This document shows positions 46,501 to 61,384 of a stretch of DNA of 64,000 nucleotides, one piece after another. Source of the stretch: Pseudoscleropodium purum (lineage: Eukaryota > Streptophyta > Bryopsida > Hypnales > Brachytheciaceae); NCBI GenBank assembly GCA_963969395.1, contig OZ017797.1, forward strand, positions 558,001 through 622,000, in the 5' to 3' direction. The position numbers and the translations under genes were made by a program. Below the pieces are notes generated by a model that worked only from the letters and a program-made list of their open reading frames with translations, searched no databases and had not been told where the DNA came from. How positions within the stretch are numbered: the first letter of the stretch is position 1; every line of letters begins with the position of its first letter.

Positions 46501-48977
46501 GAATTGTAGGTGGAGAGAATTGTGGATGGAGAAGTTGCTTTTATGGTGAGTTCCATGTCTTTCATCAACTGTTCAAGGTCTATGAGATGATTTGAAGATA
46601 AGAGCTTGACAACTTATTGTAAAACCTAATAATTGAGTTCAAAACAAAACTTTGAACCTCATTTAAGCATAGTAGAATCATTGTTTTTGAAAAACTACAA
46701 AATAAAAAGTGTTGGAAATTAAGCTAAATTTTATTTCTTAAAATCCTTTTTTACTTTAGAACCTCTAATAAAAAATATTAGAGAATGTCAAAGGTTGCTT
46801 TTCCATAATTTTTTATTAGAAAATTGAAATTACTAACATGTTTTTGGAGATGAAATTTAGCTTTATTTTATTTTAGTTCCTATTTTTCTTAAAGTTTATG
46901 TATCATACCTAAATGAGATTTGATATTCTACTTTGACCACTACTCTTATTTTTAACTTGATTCAAAGGTTGAGCTCTTCAAAATCACCTATTTTATATGT
47001 CCAACATAGATTGTTGTACCTTTTGTCATTCAACTTGTAGAATCTATTTATCTTCTCAATACTCTACAATCATTTAGTAGCTTCTAAAGCTATGTAAAGG
47101 TAAATAGTCTAAATCAATGTGAATTAACTTTCCAAAAAAGAATAAATTTAGAATTGGATGCCAAACCTTCGTTTTCTACTTTCATCAATTTTTCAATTTG
47201 ATAAAAGTAGGTGCCTATATATTCTTATATAATATAATACAAAAATTAAAATAAATATCACTACTTTGGTAACTTTGGCTTCTTACAAAACTATAAAACT
47301 TGAGTTATATTTTGTTTAAAATGCATTGAAATTTCAATATAGTTGACAAATTGTATTTTTGTTATCTCTCCACTTTGCACTTATCTATGATTTTGATATT
47401 CTTTTCAAGCTTTGAAGGTTTGGCAATATTGTTTGGATACAATGAAGAGATGGAGGCTATGAGTGTAAATTAAAATCACTTTGAAGCCTAACTCATGGCA
47501 AATCTATCTACCATTCATAATGGACACCGTTATGTACATGATGAAATTCTAGACTAATGCTCAAAAATAAAATAATTTATAAACACTCCACCTAAACATC
47601 TAAAGATTTGTTCATTTCAAAATACTAATATAAAGAATTTTATTTCTTACAACCTTAAAATGGAGTTTTATGTTAAACAAGAATTAATTATTGTAGCATC
47701 TATGGATACAAAATACATTGTCTATTGGTCATTGCTTACCCCAATGAAAGTGATACTAAATTATGTTCAAATTTGAGTATTTGAGTAGTGTCATTCTAAA
47801 AGTATTTGGTTATTGTAGCCACTAATCTACATACTTCTTCCAACTCAAGTAGTAAGTTAACAATATCAAAAATTGCCTACATATAATTGGGATGTAAAAG
47901 TTGAAGTACAAAGGTTTTTTTGTGGAATGGATTTTGCATACACCACTATAAATTTCAAAGTGCTCGAAATTTCGTTATACAAAGGAACTAGGGTTGGTTT
48001 TAAAAACAAGGTGCAATTAACAACATTTTTTTGCACTCTTGATAAAGTAGAGTGCTCTAAAAGCAACCACTAACACATAGATACATTTCACTTTCTTCAA
48101 TGTACCAATAGTGTATGCTTTAGGAGGTGGTTGCAGCTCAACTTCAAAAATTTATAACTAATTCCACAATGGTCCAAGACATCCGGAGTATGAAACAACT
48201 TGGATTACATGCCAGTTCCATTTTTCTTTGTACAAAAATTCACTGAAAATCTTTCCCGGGAGTCTAGCTTCCCCCAAAATGCAATCAGCTCTTGAAAGGT
48301 CGCTTCAAGAGCAAGGATTCGGTTTCTTCATTGCATTTTTTCAAGTAAAGGCCGAAACTTGGTGCCTCGGAGACTCTCAAGGGTCACTCTAAATACTTAA
48401 TGGATGCCACCCATGCAATGTGATTTACCTCTCTCTTATATTTGACGTTTTATAATCTGCAGTCTTTGAAGTAGCAGTTATGGGATAGCTTTCTATCAAC
48501 CTTCATGCTTTATTAAGTACTGTTTGTGGGCCGCAACAGGCTACTCGCAATTCCTAGGATTACGTCAACAGCTGGTCCTCCAAGTACCTCAATCACTGTT
48601 TCCATATTCAACAGTCTTCCCAAAGCCGTCCATGTAAAACACCAAGTCATTCCTCGTTCCTCAATCGAAGGCATGTAGAGGCAACACGAAAACTAAATCA
48701 AATCTCCGCAGAAGAATTTACAAATGATCATTTATATTACAGCAAAGATGACACATGAACACTCGTCTGGGCTACTTCTTTAAAGCAAACTAAGTCCCAG
48801 AAAAACAAAACTAAGTGAGCTAAAGCTGGAACTATGTCACCTGGGGTAAGAATGGCCTCGTCAATTAGTGGCCTGGAAGCTTGCAAAGTTTTCACTAAGT
48901 CGAGAAGGGGTCAATAATAGATCTTAAGAGCCTCACCACCAGGTTATTCCCTTCCACCATCCTCAGGACTAAACCTC
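46501..48977. other. AT-rich spacer, then 3' region of BRR2
   Basis: The first ~1.7 kb is low-GC DNA without a visible gene. From about 48.15 kb the sequence is of mixed composition and probably includes the 3' untranslated region of BRR2. Confidence 0.5.
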
Positions 48978-51900
48978 TTACTCCTCCATTGTGTTTCCAT
49001 CGTCCTCAGCATCGACAGCCTCCTTGACATCAATAGTGAATTCGTTTTCCTGATCACAGCCAAGATAAGCATCGCACATAAAGAACAGTGTGTAGGTTTT
49101 CTTGCCCAAGTCATTTGGTGCAGTAAAATCAAGTTTCACTTTAGATCTTCGCTGCAACGAAACTCGCTTGATAGCCAGCAACTGGTTGCTCTTGGGGTCG
49201 CACACGACTAGCCACCACCCTTCCTCTTTGGGTTTGGGGAATCTGGGAGCATCCACAGGACCTAGTTCTTGCCGCCCTTCCATTTCTCTCTCAAGAGTAA
49301 CCTGAAGCGTCACAGTTTCACCTGCAGAAATGTCATCACTGTCTAGAACCTCATGGGCAAGGTCGATATTCGGGAAGCGGTTGCAGACCCTGGCAATGTC
49401 CATCAACTGGGCATCACTCATCTGCAGAAGCTCCCTCCTCTCGTCGTCCTCCATCTCTACTAAATCAAAAACTGTCTGAATGGGCTTGCCTGGGTTGTCA
49501 GCACATCTCTTTGCAAGATCTTTTGTGAAGTAGGGTAACTGAAGGAGATATGAATCACGCTCCCACAGACCTTGGGTTACCATCTGACTAAGCTCCATTG
49601 CTGCCAAGGCAGGATGCAACCACCCGGAGCTTGAAATCACGTCAACCATGGCTTGTATCAATCGACTTGCATCTATCAATACATCTCTCTGATCCAGCGC
49701 AAGGTTCCCACTCACGCTGTGCCTGGCAAAATGAGCTTGCAGCAGAGCATTAGCCTTCACATGGGGGTCAGTGAATTTCGGTTTGTCCATTGAAAAACGC
49801 TGGTGCATGACCAGCTTTCGAACCAGCTCATCTTCACCAGGCCTCATCGGCAGTCGTGCATATTCCGAAGCTGATGACAGTATCTCACACAGGCCCTTCA
49901 ACTTGGTCTTAGCAGTCAATGAAGAGCTGAATAGCTCAATCGTGGTATAGCTGATGTAGTAATAGGCCGCAATCATTCCGAGATTTAAAGGTGACAAGTC
50001 CATGTCATCTTCTATTGCAACGCACTTGCTGGACTCCAAATCTGACAGAGTGGCTTCCACAAGCTCAGACAGATGGTCTGACAAATGGCGGTGACTAACA
50101 CCTTGCAGGTTGTAGTAGTTCGGATTCTGGGTGAGCCGTCGGTACATAAACGTCCACGTCAGGTAGTCTACAGCATCCTGCTTGTTTTCGATCGTGCGCA
50201 CGACAACTTCAGCATTCAAGTGGTCGTGGAGGTAGTGATCTAAATGACTCTCCACCGGAAAGGGTTCGTACAAAAACTTCTTATAATAGTCCTTGCGAGG
50301 AGCATGGCAAAGAATTACACACTTGCCGGATGTATCAACTTGAGGACGACTGGCTCGCCCCATCATTTGAAGCAGGTCAGTAATAGGGTAGTCCGTATGT
50401 GCATTTTCACGCCCATCGTAGAACTGTGTTCCCATTACAACCACCAAGTGGGCTGATAGAGTCATACCCCAGCACATACTACTAGTAGCGACACAAACCT
50501 GCAAGGCAACAAGCAACTTTAGATTAACACACCGATATAAACACAAGCAGGGATAGATGCATGCCCTTCAAAAGGAACTTGAAAACCATGCAATAGAGGT
50601 GCTAAAATCAATGCAGATGATTAACTGACCATTAATCTCGTAATACATGCATACGAAGAACACAAAGAATAACACTAAAATAGATATAACTTAAATAAAT
50701 TCTTACCTGTATGGCTTCCGCCATAAACAATTTTGTTACCGCCTTTTGTTCACTGGCAGTCAAACCCTCGTGCAGATAACCAATCCCTTGGCTCAGTGCA
50801 TGTTTAAGAGCCTCATCCTTTACATCCGCCAAATATGGAGCAAGATCTTTTGGAGTACAGTGCAAGAAAGGCGACTTCTCACCCCCACTCACAGTAGCGT
50901 AAGTGACTAGATCCAAGGCCGTCAAGCGTGCGTGCTTCCGGGTTGGGACAAATACTAAAGCAGGTTCTTGCTTTTTGGCATGCTGAACTATAGCCGTGTA
51001 AGTCGGCTTTGTCATTGCTTGCATACGAGCTTCAAAATTTGCAATGTCAACGCCTTGAATATGAATTTCTAGAGGAACTGGTCGCACACCAGGAGGGAAG
51101 TTGAACAAGCCGTGAGAGCTGGCACCAATCCACTCTCCAAGGTCCTTCGCATTCGCTAGAGACGTTGACAGAGCAACAATGCGAATCTGATTCTCCGTTT
51201 GGCTGCCAATGTACCGCATGCGAGAAACAATCACCTCAAGAACAGGTCCTCCTTCTCCACCAATGAGATGCAACTCATCAACCACGAACAAACTCACCTG
51301 CATTCACCGAGCAGCTATGCCAATCAGTAATTCGTTTTTGTAGTTCAAATCGATCAGAATTCTAAAGCTTAGAACGGGACTCAAATCCAGAAGGGGTTTA
51401 ACTCTTTAAAGAGATATTCTTAGGAAATGGTGGGCTGGACGCATCTGTGAATCAACCGAGAGAAATAGTAAAGCCTATCGCACCTGTTGCACATGTTTCC
51501 GCTGCTTCCACCGCCGAGAGAGAACATCCCACCTCTCCGGAGTGCTTATAATTATCTGACCTTTCTCCAACAGCTTGATGTCAGTAGCTGTCTCCCCAGT
51601 GAGCTCCACCACCTTCACGCCCAACTCTTTGCCAAATTTCGACTCCCAATCACGAAGTCGCTCTTTGGCAAGTGCTTCTACTGGTGCAATGTAAACACAT
51701 CGCCCTCCAGTTTCTCCCTTCTGTAGCATCCGCAGCACGGCAAATTCTGCGCAGATAGTCTTCCCACTACCAGTGGGAGCGGCGACGAGGACATTGTCGT
51801 CTGTGTTGTAAAGAACAGGAAACACCTGCAAAGCATAATACAGCCGTCCATGTTAGTTGCGGATCGGCAATTGAAGAAGGGAGATTAGATAAATCACAAC

Positions 51901-54900
51901 TGCAGGAGTACGCAAAACACCCTTAAATAGAACAGTCATTGTCGAAGAAGGTTGAATGTTCAGACCAAAATATTTACAAGCTAAGGTAGATGCTATATTC
52001 TGTCTCCTATGGTGATCCCTGTTACGAACGGTAACTCATCTAGACACAACTTGGTTGGGGATCATTAGCAAGAGGCGTAAGCATGACGTGGCTAAATGTC
52101 TATGGCCACTGATCTTCGAATGAAAATGGGGTTGTAGACTCACTTAAAGAGGTCTACAACCACGCACATTCAAATTGCATAAGGAATTCATGCAGAGTAC
52201 TGAACATTTGATCTCTGCAGATGTGGCTCTTGTACCGAAAGATCTCTGTACAGCACTACACACGCTCCAAAATCGCAATCCTACATATGTTAAAATGCTT
52301 GAAATGGCGCCAGTAGTATCCTCTAACTACTTCCCTAGCAATACTTTGCAGATATGACCAGATGGTGATTGAGTACGAAGTACGTGAAAAATATTCGCCC
52401 GACACATTTAAGAAGACAGTGTAATCATTATGCACCACAAGAAATAACACAAAATTCAAGAGTTTTATACCTGCGTCTGTATAGGGTTGAAATGCCGAAA
52501 CTCCTTATATAATCGCTCGTATGAAGGATTGCGCAGGGCAGAGACAGGAAGTGGCTGCAAGTCGAGAAGTTCCGTGGGTGGTGGGTACTTCTCGGGTAAA
52601 ATGAGGTGCCGGAAAGAAACAGGCAGAACTGTTTCTGAACCCAACCACCGGTCGGATACAACTCGCACAAAATACTGAGGTGGTAAAGGCTCGTAGATGG
52701 GAACAGTGAAGCTCAAGTTGTGATCTTCCTCGATATACTGCATCTTCAGAAGAAAATACTCATGGTGCAAAATATTCTCCCCATCATTGTCTTCGACGAT
52801 AATCCAGAAAGATTCAACGTAACCATGATACTTTTCATCCCACTGAAAATCAGGGGTAATGGTAAGATCCACCTTGAGGATCGAGCGAGTAATGGGTTGC
52901 ACATGAGCTGCAAGTTCAAGTTTAGGAAACTGATGGATGTATCGATGAATGGATTTACCCATCTTAGGATATCGAATCAGTTCTCCAATCTCTTGAGAGG
53001 ACAAATCATAGTAGCGCTCCCAAGGCAGGTCTTTCTTTTCGATTTTGCTGAGGATATCATTTGGGATTCCCTTGAATTGGCGGAGCGGTGTTTGACTGCT
53101 CCACATTCGTCTATTCACCATTTTGCACAGCGTAAGAGCTTTTTCGGCCAGCTGAGCCCATCCACGCTTGAGAACTATTTCGAAAAGGGCTCTCATCAGC
53201 CGTCCGGCGCTCTGCGTGATGAAGACCATATCTGATGTCAGAGACAAGCCCTCCAGCTTAAGTTGCGAGATGTAGGCTTGCAACAACACATTGATTTTTG
53301 CACTAGGCTCCTCCAGACTCTCTTTCACTGGAATAGGGACCCTATCCAAAAGTTTTGCGAGCTCCATCTTCTCCTCTTCACGAACAGTAACATATTTGAA
53401 CTCCTCGGAAAGCGAAAAAAGACGACACATCTCGATGTCTCCCATGGTTGGCTTCAAGTGCTCATTATAAGTAGCCATAGAGCCATGTGAGATGTAGTAA
53501 TAACTTGCAATGCGTCCAAGATCAGTGACCTGAAAATATCCACTCTTCCGATCGTACTTCACTAAGCTGTTCCTGTCCAATACAACTGCTGCGGAGTGCA
53601 CAAGGTCTGCTCGTCGCTCTTCCAGTGACGGATCAGCCTCGAGAGCGTCACGGCTCACTCCATATAGAGTTGGATTCTTCAGCATCCGGATGTACAGATA
53701 GGTATAACCCAGCCAATCACATGCTTCACGTGCATCTTGCACACTACCTAAAACAATCTCGGCATTGAGATTATCCGCCAATTTTGATATGTACTGGCTC
53801 TCGATTGGCAATTGCTGGTTCATCAAGGACAAGTAGTACTGAAGCTCACTGTGACCAGTAATTATAATACCCTCGCCATAAGAGTCGAACTGTGGTCGAC
53901 CAGCTCTCCCTAGCATTTGCATAACATCTAGCGGACTCAACTCGGTCCAGGCACCTTTCTCTGGGTTGTAAATCTGAGTTCCCTTAATGATGACGGAATG
54001 CGCCGGAAGATTGACACCCCACGCAAGGGTAGCCGTAGAGACCAAAACCTGTATGTGACCATCTGCAAACAAATCCTCCACTAACGTCCGATCTGCCCTA
54101 GCCATACCAGCGTGGTGAATAGCGAACCCATAAGGAAGAAGATCTTTTAAATCGTTATTCTTTACCACTTCGTTTTCCTTCTGCAAAATTTCACGACTTG
54201 CACTATCTTCCTTCAGAAAACGCCCCAGCGTATCATTTGCCAAAGCCGCGTCCCTGATCGCACGAGCTGTTTTCGCCGTCTCCTTCCTGGAATGGACAAA
54301 TATAAGAACTTGATGTTTCCCAGCCACTTCCATCACTTTCTCGTAACAGATATCATTCATGAGCTGAAAGCGTTGCAGAGGCTTCCGAACAGTAACTCCG
54401 ATGTACTGTTGAGCCAAAGGACAGGGGCGATAGCTATTGTCGAAATGAAAAAGCCCTTTCTTGTCGTCAACTTTCAAAAACAGCGACACGTCTTCATAAT
54501 TTGGCAGCGTTGCTGATAACCCAACCAAACGAATCATCTCTTGCGTAGTTTCAATCTGCCTCACTGTTCGTGCCACTATGCTCTCAAGTACAGGCCCCCG
54601 ATTGTCATGCAGTAGATGAATCTCATCAATGATCAAAAGCTTGACCATTTGAGTATATGTCCGATCCCCCGACTTCCTCGTAATAATATCCCACTTCTCA
54701 GGAGTAGTAACAATGATCTGGGTTTCTTCAATTTGCCCTCTTGAAAGTGTGGCATCCCCAGTCAGTTCTTTCACAGAAACTCCATAAGGCTCCAAACGCT
54801 GGGAAAAATTCCCCACCATTTCTGCAACAAGAGCCTTCATAGGTGCGACATAGACAATTTTGAAAGAGCTGAGATCAAATGTACCATCAGCCTGCTTCCT

Positions 54901-56556
54901 CAGACCCAGCTCATGTAAAATGGTGAGCATGGCCACGTTGGTCTTACCAGCACCTGTCGGAGCGCATAAGAGAATGTTTTCCGAAGTAAATAGGGCTGTT
55001 TCGTAAACTTTGCTCTGAACTCTGTTCAAAGTCTTCATCCCTTTGAACGCCGATTGCGCCCAATCGGGCATATCAGTAATTTTGACGAGCTCTTCGCCCT
55101 CCTCAAACGGCTTTGGTTTCAAATACGGCACGTGCACTTCTTCGTAGCCTTTCTTCGGAGTTCGATACGAAAGAGCAGGTAGCTCGCACCTCTTGTTTGC
55201 CATCAACAATCCTCCTTGATGGAAGGTTAGTTGCTCCAAGTCCAGCAATTGCCGTTGCCCCTTAAGCCATCCACTCTCTCCTCCTGTGCCACCCACTTCC
55301 CGGTCCTTCCTTCGACCTTTATCTTCAGTCTCACCACCATCATCCCTGAGCTTCTTGGCCTCCTCTCTAATGCTACGTTCCAAGTTCTTTTGTCGCTCTT
55401 TCGCAGTTGCCCTGGTAGCATGCAATTGCTCAAGAATCCCTGCTAAAATAGAACCCCCATTGCTCATCTCTTCTTCTATGCTTTTCTTTGCATCCTCGTC
55501 CTCTGCTCGCGCAAGTCGAGTGCACCACACGACCTTGAGACGGTTTCGCAGCAGAAGCTTAATCAGGTCAAATTTGTCGTAGTCTAGCAGCATGACCAGG
55601 CGATTCTCGACTTCACGATCATCCCCTTCTGCCAAGGTGCTCAAAACCTCCTCCGCAAGCTTCTGGCCCAGCTGGGGATCAATGTCGCCATGGGCTTGTG
55701 AGATTTTTCTCTGCAGCCAATACGCGTCAATGTCTTGCACGTTCAAACCCTCGTCCGCTTCTTCCATATCCTCATCGTCCTGACCGCCCATTTGCATAGC
55801 GGATGCTTGACGCGTATCCTGACCATCTCCGTCTTCCGCGTCACTTTCCTCTTGCACCTCATCATAATCGCTTTCATCCTCTTCTTCCTCCTCCTCAAAT
55901 TCCACAGCTACCCCAATATCATCATCCAGCGCTTCTCCGGCTCCTTCGGTCCCTGTATCCCCCCCCTCCGAGTAGTCACTAATGAGTTTCGCTATAGCCA
56001 CCAGCTGGTGGAACCGCTCAATCGACATCGAGTTCAACAGCTTTTCAATCTCTTTCTTCTTATCCGAATCCCTATACTTATCGTTCTTCAAGCACCCTAG
56101 CACTTCATCCGCCGCGCCGCGCAGAATATCCTGCGGCTGGTCCCCAAACTGCTGCTGAATGGTACTCAGCAGGGCCTCATAGGCAGCCCGCGTCTCTTTG
56201 GTTTTCGGTCGATACATGCCATCATCCACAATGGACAGAACACTCTCCTCTTGGACCTCACGCAACCGCTTACTGGACCGCTTCGGCCCATCCTGCCCCG
56301 CCTGATCCTTGTCCTTGGCTTCGCGCTTGCGACGATGCTTGGTGAGCTTCTCCTCCAGGTCCGCGGCGCGACCATGATACACGCGATCACCAAACGAGCG
56401 GGGATCGATCTTGCCATACAAACTCTCGGGCTCGCCAGTGGGCTCGTGTGTGTCGCGAGGCCGAGTATCGGTGGTCAACACCAGACTGGAATTGGCGCGA
56501 TACTCATACTGCTTGAAGCGCGCGTGCGCTTCCGCGCCACCGCCAAGATGCGCCAT
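48978..56556 (-). CDS. BRR2: U5 snRNP 200-kDa helicase BRR2
   Basis: Four minus-strand exons: 56556..52471, 51825..51484, 51297..50707 and 50498..48978. All introns are GT-AG and phase 0. The product is 2179 aa, the normal BRR2 length. The N-terminal region has an acidic stretch (about residues 210-270). Helicase cassette 1 has Walker A APTGAGKT (about 529-536), DEIH (about 641) and SATLPN (about 680), then a winged-helix and Sec63 unit. Cassette 2 has APTGSGKT (1378-1385), DELH (1483-1486) and STSLAN, followed by the second Sec63 unit. BRR2 unwinds U4/U6 RNA to activate the spliceosome; in the family cassette 1 is the active motor and cassette 2, with divergent motifs as here, is regulatory. 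The start is the ATG of MAHLGGG in a GCCATGG context; upstream codons in frame lack an ATG. The protein looks complete. Confidence 0.97.
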
Positions 56557-56960
56557 GGCGGGGCAACGCACGCAAGGCTAAACCCTAAACAAAAATCCCA
56601 GACAAGAGAAAATGGGGGAGAAGCGAAGGAAAGACGATAAGGAAGAAAGAGGAGCACGATGACCAAAATGAAATGTCGGGATGAAGGAGGCAAATAAGAA
56701 AGAGAGAAGAGGAGATTAAAGAAGGAAGAAGGGAGTAACCTCCAAGCGATGCTGCGAAGACGAACCTTGCGCTGCACCTGTGCAACACTCCGGCCTGTCA
56801 ACAAAACGCCCTTTCTAGGGTTTGCTTGAACTTCACGAGCTAAACCCCAGATAAAACCCTTGGACAAATGTTCAACTTCTAGAGTGGTCACAACGGAAGA
56901 CAACCTCGCCTGCAAGTCTCTTGAGCTGCTAAGTGTATTAGGTTTGGCCCCCTATCGTGA
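56557..56960 (-). promoter_or_regulatory. BRR2 leader and promoter with telo-box motifs
   Basis: Two telo-box words flank the leader: AAACCCTAA at 56580-56588 and CTAGGGTTT at 56815-56823. Such motifs are frequent near the starts of plant housekeeping genes. The stretch is pyrimidine-rich on the coding strand, as expected for a leader. Confidence 0.45.
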
Positions 56961-59900
56961 CTATAATTTTTGATCTAATTACTTGGAAGATTGAAGAAAT
57001 ATCAAATTTTTTTCATGTAGAAAAATAATATGCAAATAATAGAATAAAAAATTATATTTTTCAAACAAAATATGAACTGGTATAAAGTTTTGAAGCAATT
57101 TAATAGAAGTCCACAAATGTCACTTGGGCACTTCTAAAATCAACATAAAGTACATTCAAAATGATCATTATACCAAATTAGAATAGTTACAATATTTCTT
57201 TACATGATAACAATGCTAAGGCTTCAAAATGATTATCATACTCAATTATTAGGGTTAGCATTTCATACTCAATAATTAATTAAAGTTGAAAGAAGCGGTT
57301 TGATAGTCATTTTTAGAATTAATAAAACTTCCTATATTTTATTTTCTTAAACAATTTGGCACTTTAATTATAGGAATATTATGAAAGTGACAAATTTATT
57401 ATTTTGAAATTTGCATGTGAGTGATTTAAAGATTTATATGTTGGCAAATTTAAAATTTGCATATAGTCCATTTTCAAATAATTTGGCATTTGCAACATTA
57501 AGTTATTTGTTTTTGAAATCTTTCTCAAAATAATTTACAATCAAATTCAACTTTTGTTTTTTTATTTGTTTTTTGGCAACCATGATAGTTGTGTAAAGTA
57601 CATTCTTTAATGGTTTTACTCTCAATAAATACATGACCTTGAAGCCACTAACATCTCTAGGGTGCTTCAAAAGTTGCACACTAGTGTCACATCCCACAAA
57701 TACACATCAATACTTCATTTATAAAAAGAACTAAACTTAAATCTATAGTATGACCAAAAGAGCATCAACATCCTTGTACACCAAAGTGACCAAGCAAGCT
57801 TTTGGTATGCCTAAATTAAAGACTATATTCCACTCTTACAGTTAGAACCAAAAAAATTGACAATACTTTTTAATAAATGAGCTTAACATGGAATTTTGGG
57901 GCATTGTTCATCATCTTGTGCATTCCTTCAAATTTTGCATACACCATTTAAATCTTCCATATTCCATATTCCATTAGACAAGACAAACATAAATAGACTA
58001 AAGTAGCCTTGACTACATGAAAAATACACAAATAGTATACATGTAGTGCCTTCAACTGTTAAAAATGAAGAATAAGAGTGGGACATAAACAAGTGGAAGG
58101 AACAAAACCTCTAGGGGTTCACTCTATAAGGGGGCCATATATCATGTGTGGCTAGGATTTTACTTTGGAGGATATTTTGATGACTATGAACAATTAAATG
58201 GTTCCTATTATTACCTAGTTTTCTAATTCATAGTATTTAATTTATTTCCACCTATAATTATTTAGAATTCTAAAGAAAGAGCAACTTTTAGCATTTTTAC
58301 TTTGTTATTAAAAATAAATAAAGTGAAAAAAGCAAATACAAAGATTAAAGATAAAACACAAGACATAAACTACAAATACAACATTCAATACACTTAACAT
58401 AATTTGAAGCACTTAACATATATTATTACCTTCTTCCTACTAGAAAACATACAACACATGAAAATCCAAGCAAATCATATACTAAAATAAGCAAAAAAAT
58501 GGCCATAAAATATAACAAAGACAAAAACAACACACATGAATTAGAAACTAAAAATTGATAGAACCCACATCTAAGAGAATGTAAATAACAAAATGAAGCA
58601 CCACAAGGCCCATCGACGTGATGATACACCATGCAACAATACTATAAGAAAACGACCTTTTCTTGAACATTAGAAAAATGTGGTCAAACATTAGATTTGA
58701 CAAGAAATAGATTTGCATTGGTGTCACCTAAAATCCATTATAATTGACGGGCCAAAAATGTGGTAAAATCACAAAAAACTTGTCCAAATTGAGCTTGTTT
58801 TTGTCTAACATCACAAAAAACATGGTCTTCCAAGCTCTTCAAAATGCGACATCTTGATGCCACGTCCACGCCATATTGGCAAGGAGAGCCACATAGGATT
58901 TTTTTTCATCTAGCCCATCCATGACATGGCTGGTAATGTAGTGGTAGGAAAATGATGACATGGCATGCCTAATTAGCATAATTTTATGTTTGAAAATTTT
59001 AATGTTACTTTTTGAGACATCAAATTAGATTTTTTTTTAGACATCAATCAATACATACCATACCTATAGGACAAGGCCAACAAAAAATAATTAGTTAAAA
59101 TAAATTTAACAATAAAATAAAAACAATAAGAAAAATTGTAGAATTCACTAAGAATTAAAGAAAATCTAGCATCTACCATCAAGAGAATTTTTGATGGGAA
59201 AATGAAAGAATTCCTTCATTGAAAATTAGTGAAGATGAAGATTACAAAGGTCATATTTGTATCTAATTACTCTCCATGGTGAAACATAAGACATGGGATA
59301 ACAAGAATATGAACACTTAGTCTTTGTATATTTTGACATTGTTTTAAATGTTAAGACGTTGATTCAAACATTTTAATATTGTTTCAAACATTTCAATGTT
59401 GTATCTAACATCTGGATCATGTTGTCTCAAATATTTTACATTGAAATTAATTCTTGTTGTATATATCCCATATGGATTGTTTCACTTCCTACCACCCTAC
59501 TTGTACAAAGATCATCTCTTTTCATCCGTTGTGCTCATTCATCCATTTTTTTTTGCAAGCATACCATGTGGTTGTCCTTCCCCTAAATTTTTGATGTATG
59601 GTCAATATTTTACCATAGATTGTAGTAATTTTATTAACTTATCTATAGTCGAAATGGGGCTATTTGCTGACGTAGCAATTTATGTTGTTTGGACGTCCCA
59701 AGAAACATCAATATAACTTCAATCATATCAAATTAAACATCAACGTCAATGATAACATCAACTTGGATTTACAATTCCACAACAATTTTCTTCACAACGT
59801 TCATAGAAATCTACCTTGTCAAACCAAATGCCCTTTGACATCTTCATGTTTTATTGGACATCACACGTTGATGGTCAAACATAGTCCAAAACATGGATTT

Positions 59901-61195
59901 TTTATAGTCAAAGAACAACATGCAAAGAAGCTAGAAATACACAAAGCCAAAAAAAATTTGAAAAGACAAAACTAAATTAAAAAAGATCAAATATGTATGA
60001 TACACCAACAATAATAACATCAAATGTTTGAAGCTTGAAATGTGTTTATAACACAATTGGGAGCACATAAGTAAGTAGTTGCCTTAATTCTATTACATAT
60101 ACTTCATAGAAATCTAGAAAATTTGTATATATTACATGCAAATCTACATAATCAAAAATCCCCCGTACACCCTTAAGTTTCTATAAATTCTTACAAAGTG
60201 AATCCCTCACCACACACCTCATACTTGATAGGAAACCACAATCCCATAGATATGAAACATTGATAATTTAAACAACAACAATAATCCCTAAATCAAAACA
60301 TGCAAATTCAACAAGAGAAACTCACTATAAATCTTAAACCTTCAAAATGACAACATGCACAAACACTACTTTCAAACCATTTTTTAGAAAGCAAAAAGTG
60401 AAACTCGTATCTCAACATGAAACAAAATCAAAAATATACAAAGAAAGAGTTGAAAGTGAAGCAAAAAACAAAATTCAAAGCATCCAAAGCATATGTAATG
60501 GTGTAGAAGAGAAGACTAGATTGTAAAGCTACGCAAGTATAGAAAATATCCATTTCATCAGATTGTTACACAATTTTTCATCTAGTGAAGTAGATCAATA
60601 GTCCTACAGATTGACCCTATCCATAATTAATTCCTAGGATTTATATCTTTGAGGCTAATTTAGAGAAAAATTTACAAATATGAGGTATTATTTATATATG
60701 TATCTTATTTACATTAATTGAATATACATTAATTTATACTCTATATAATATTTCAAATTTTTTTAATTCATTAACATCGTGAATTTATAAGTTTATATCA
60801 TGTTGTTTGTTATTTAATTGGTAAAAAAAATCTAAGTGATCCCCCTAGAAACAAAACAAATGAATTGACTTTGTCGAGATACAATTGGGGCATTAGATTT
60901 GGAGAGTTAGGATTGTGATGATTTAATGGAATCATTCCTATAATAACCATAACAATTTAAGATGACTACATTGATAGGGGGCTTAATTTATATCTTGGTC
61001 TCACTTACTTATAATTGTTTCTTTCTCAATTTTATCCCCTATCTTTACTAGTCCTAAACATCTAGACAAATATGCTAAATTCTTATAGATTAGGATTACC
61101 TTACAGTTGGAGGTAGGGCCAATTTTTTTATTTAATAGGTCCAAAATCCTCACTTGTGATTAGATAAAAGGCTGTGATCAGTCTGAACACCTTTA
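56961..61195. other. AT-rich spacer
   Basis: Over 4 kb of low-GC DNA with no recognisable gene. A degenerate ~20-bp tandem (TTCAAACATTTNAATNTTGT) lies at about 59340-59440. The frames at 59396-59975 are asymmetric low-complexity sequence without domains. Confidence 0.5.
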
Positions 61196-61384
61196 AACCT
61201 AGAAGTTGGGTTTAATTTGGTAGTATAAATTTTTTTATTCATAAAAGACAATTTTTGACGTGGCCTAAGTTTGATGAATAGGGGGCACCAAAAATAGAAG
61301 ATTAATTCTTGGCCAGAGGGCCAATGTCATATTTAAATAAATAATTTTTTTAATAAAATATTATTTTCTTCCACAAATCTAATC

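Noticed and set aside
47866..48073. Opposing 66-codon frames over the same bases
   Set aside because: Mirror-image frames in AT-rich spacer, no motif.
51487..56640. Several plus-strand open frames across the BRR2 region
   Set aside because: They are antisense shadows of the long BRR2 exons.
58636..58870. ACTATAAGAAAACGACC start that resembles a CACTA terminus
   Set aside because: No matching inverted end or target duplication was found downstream.
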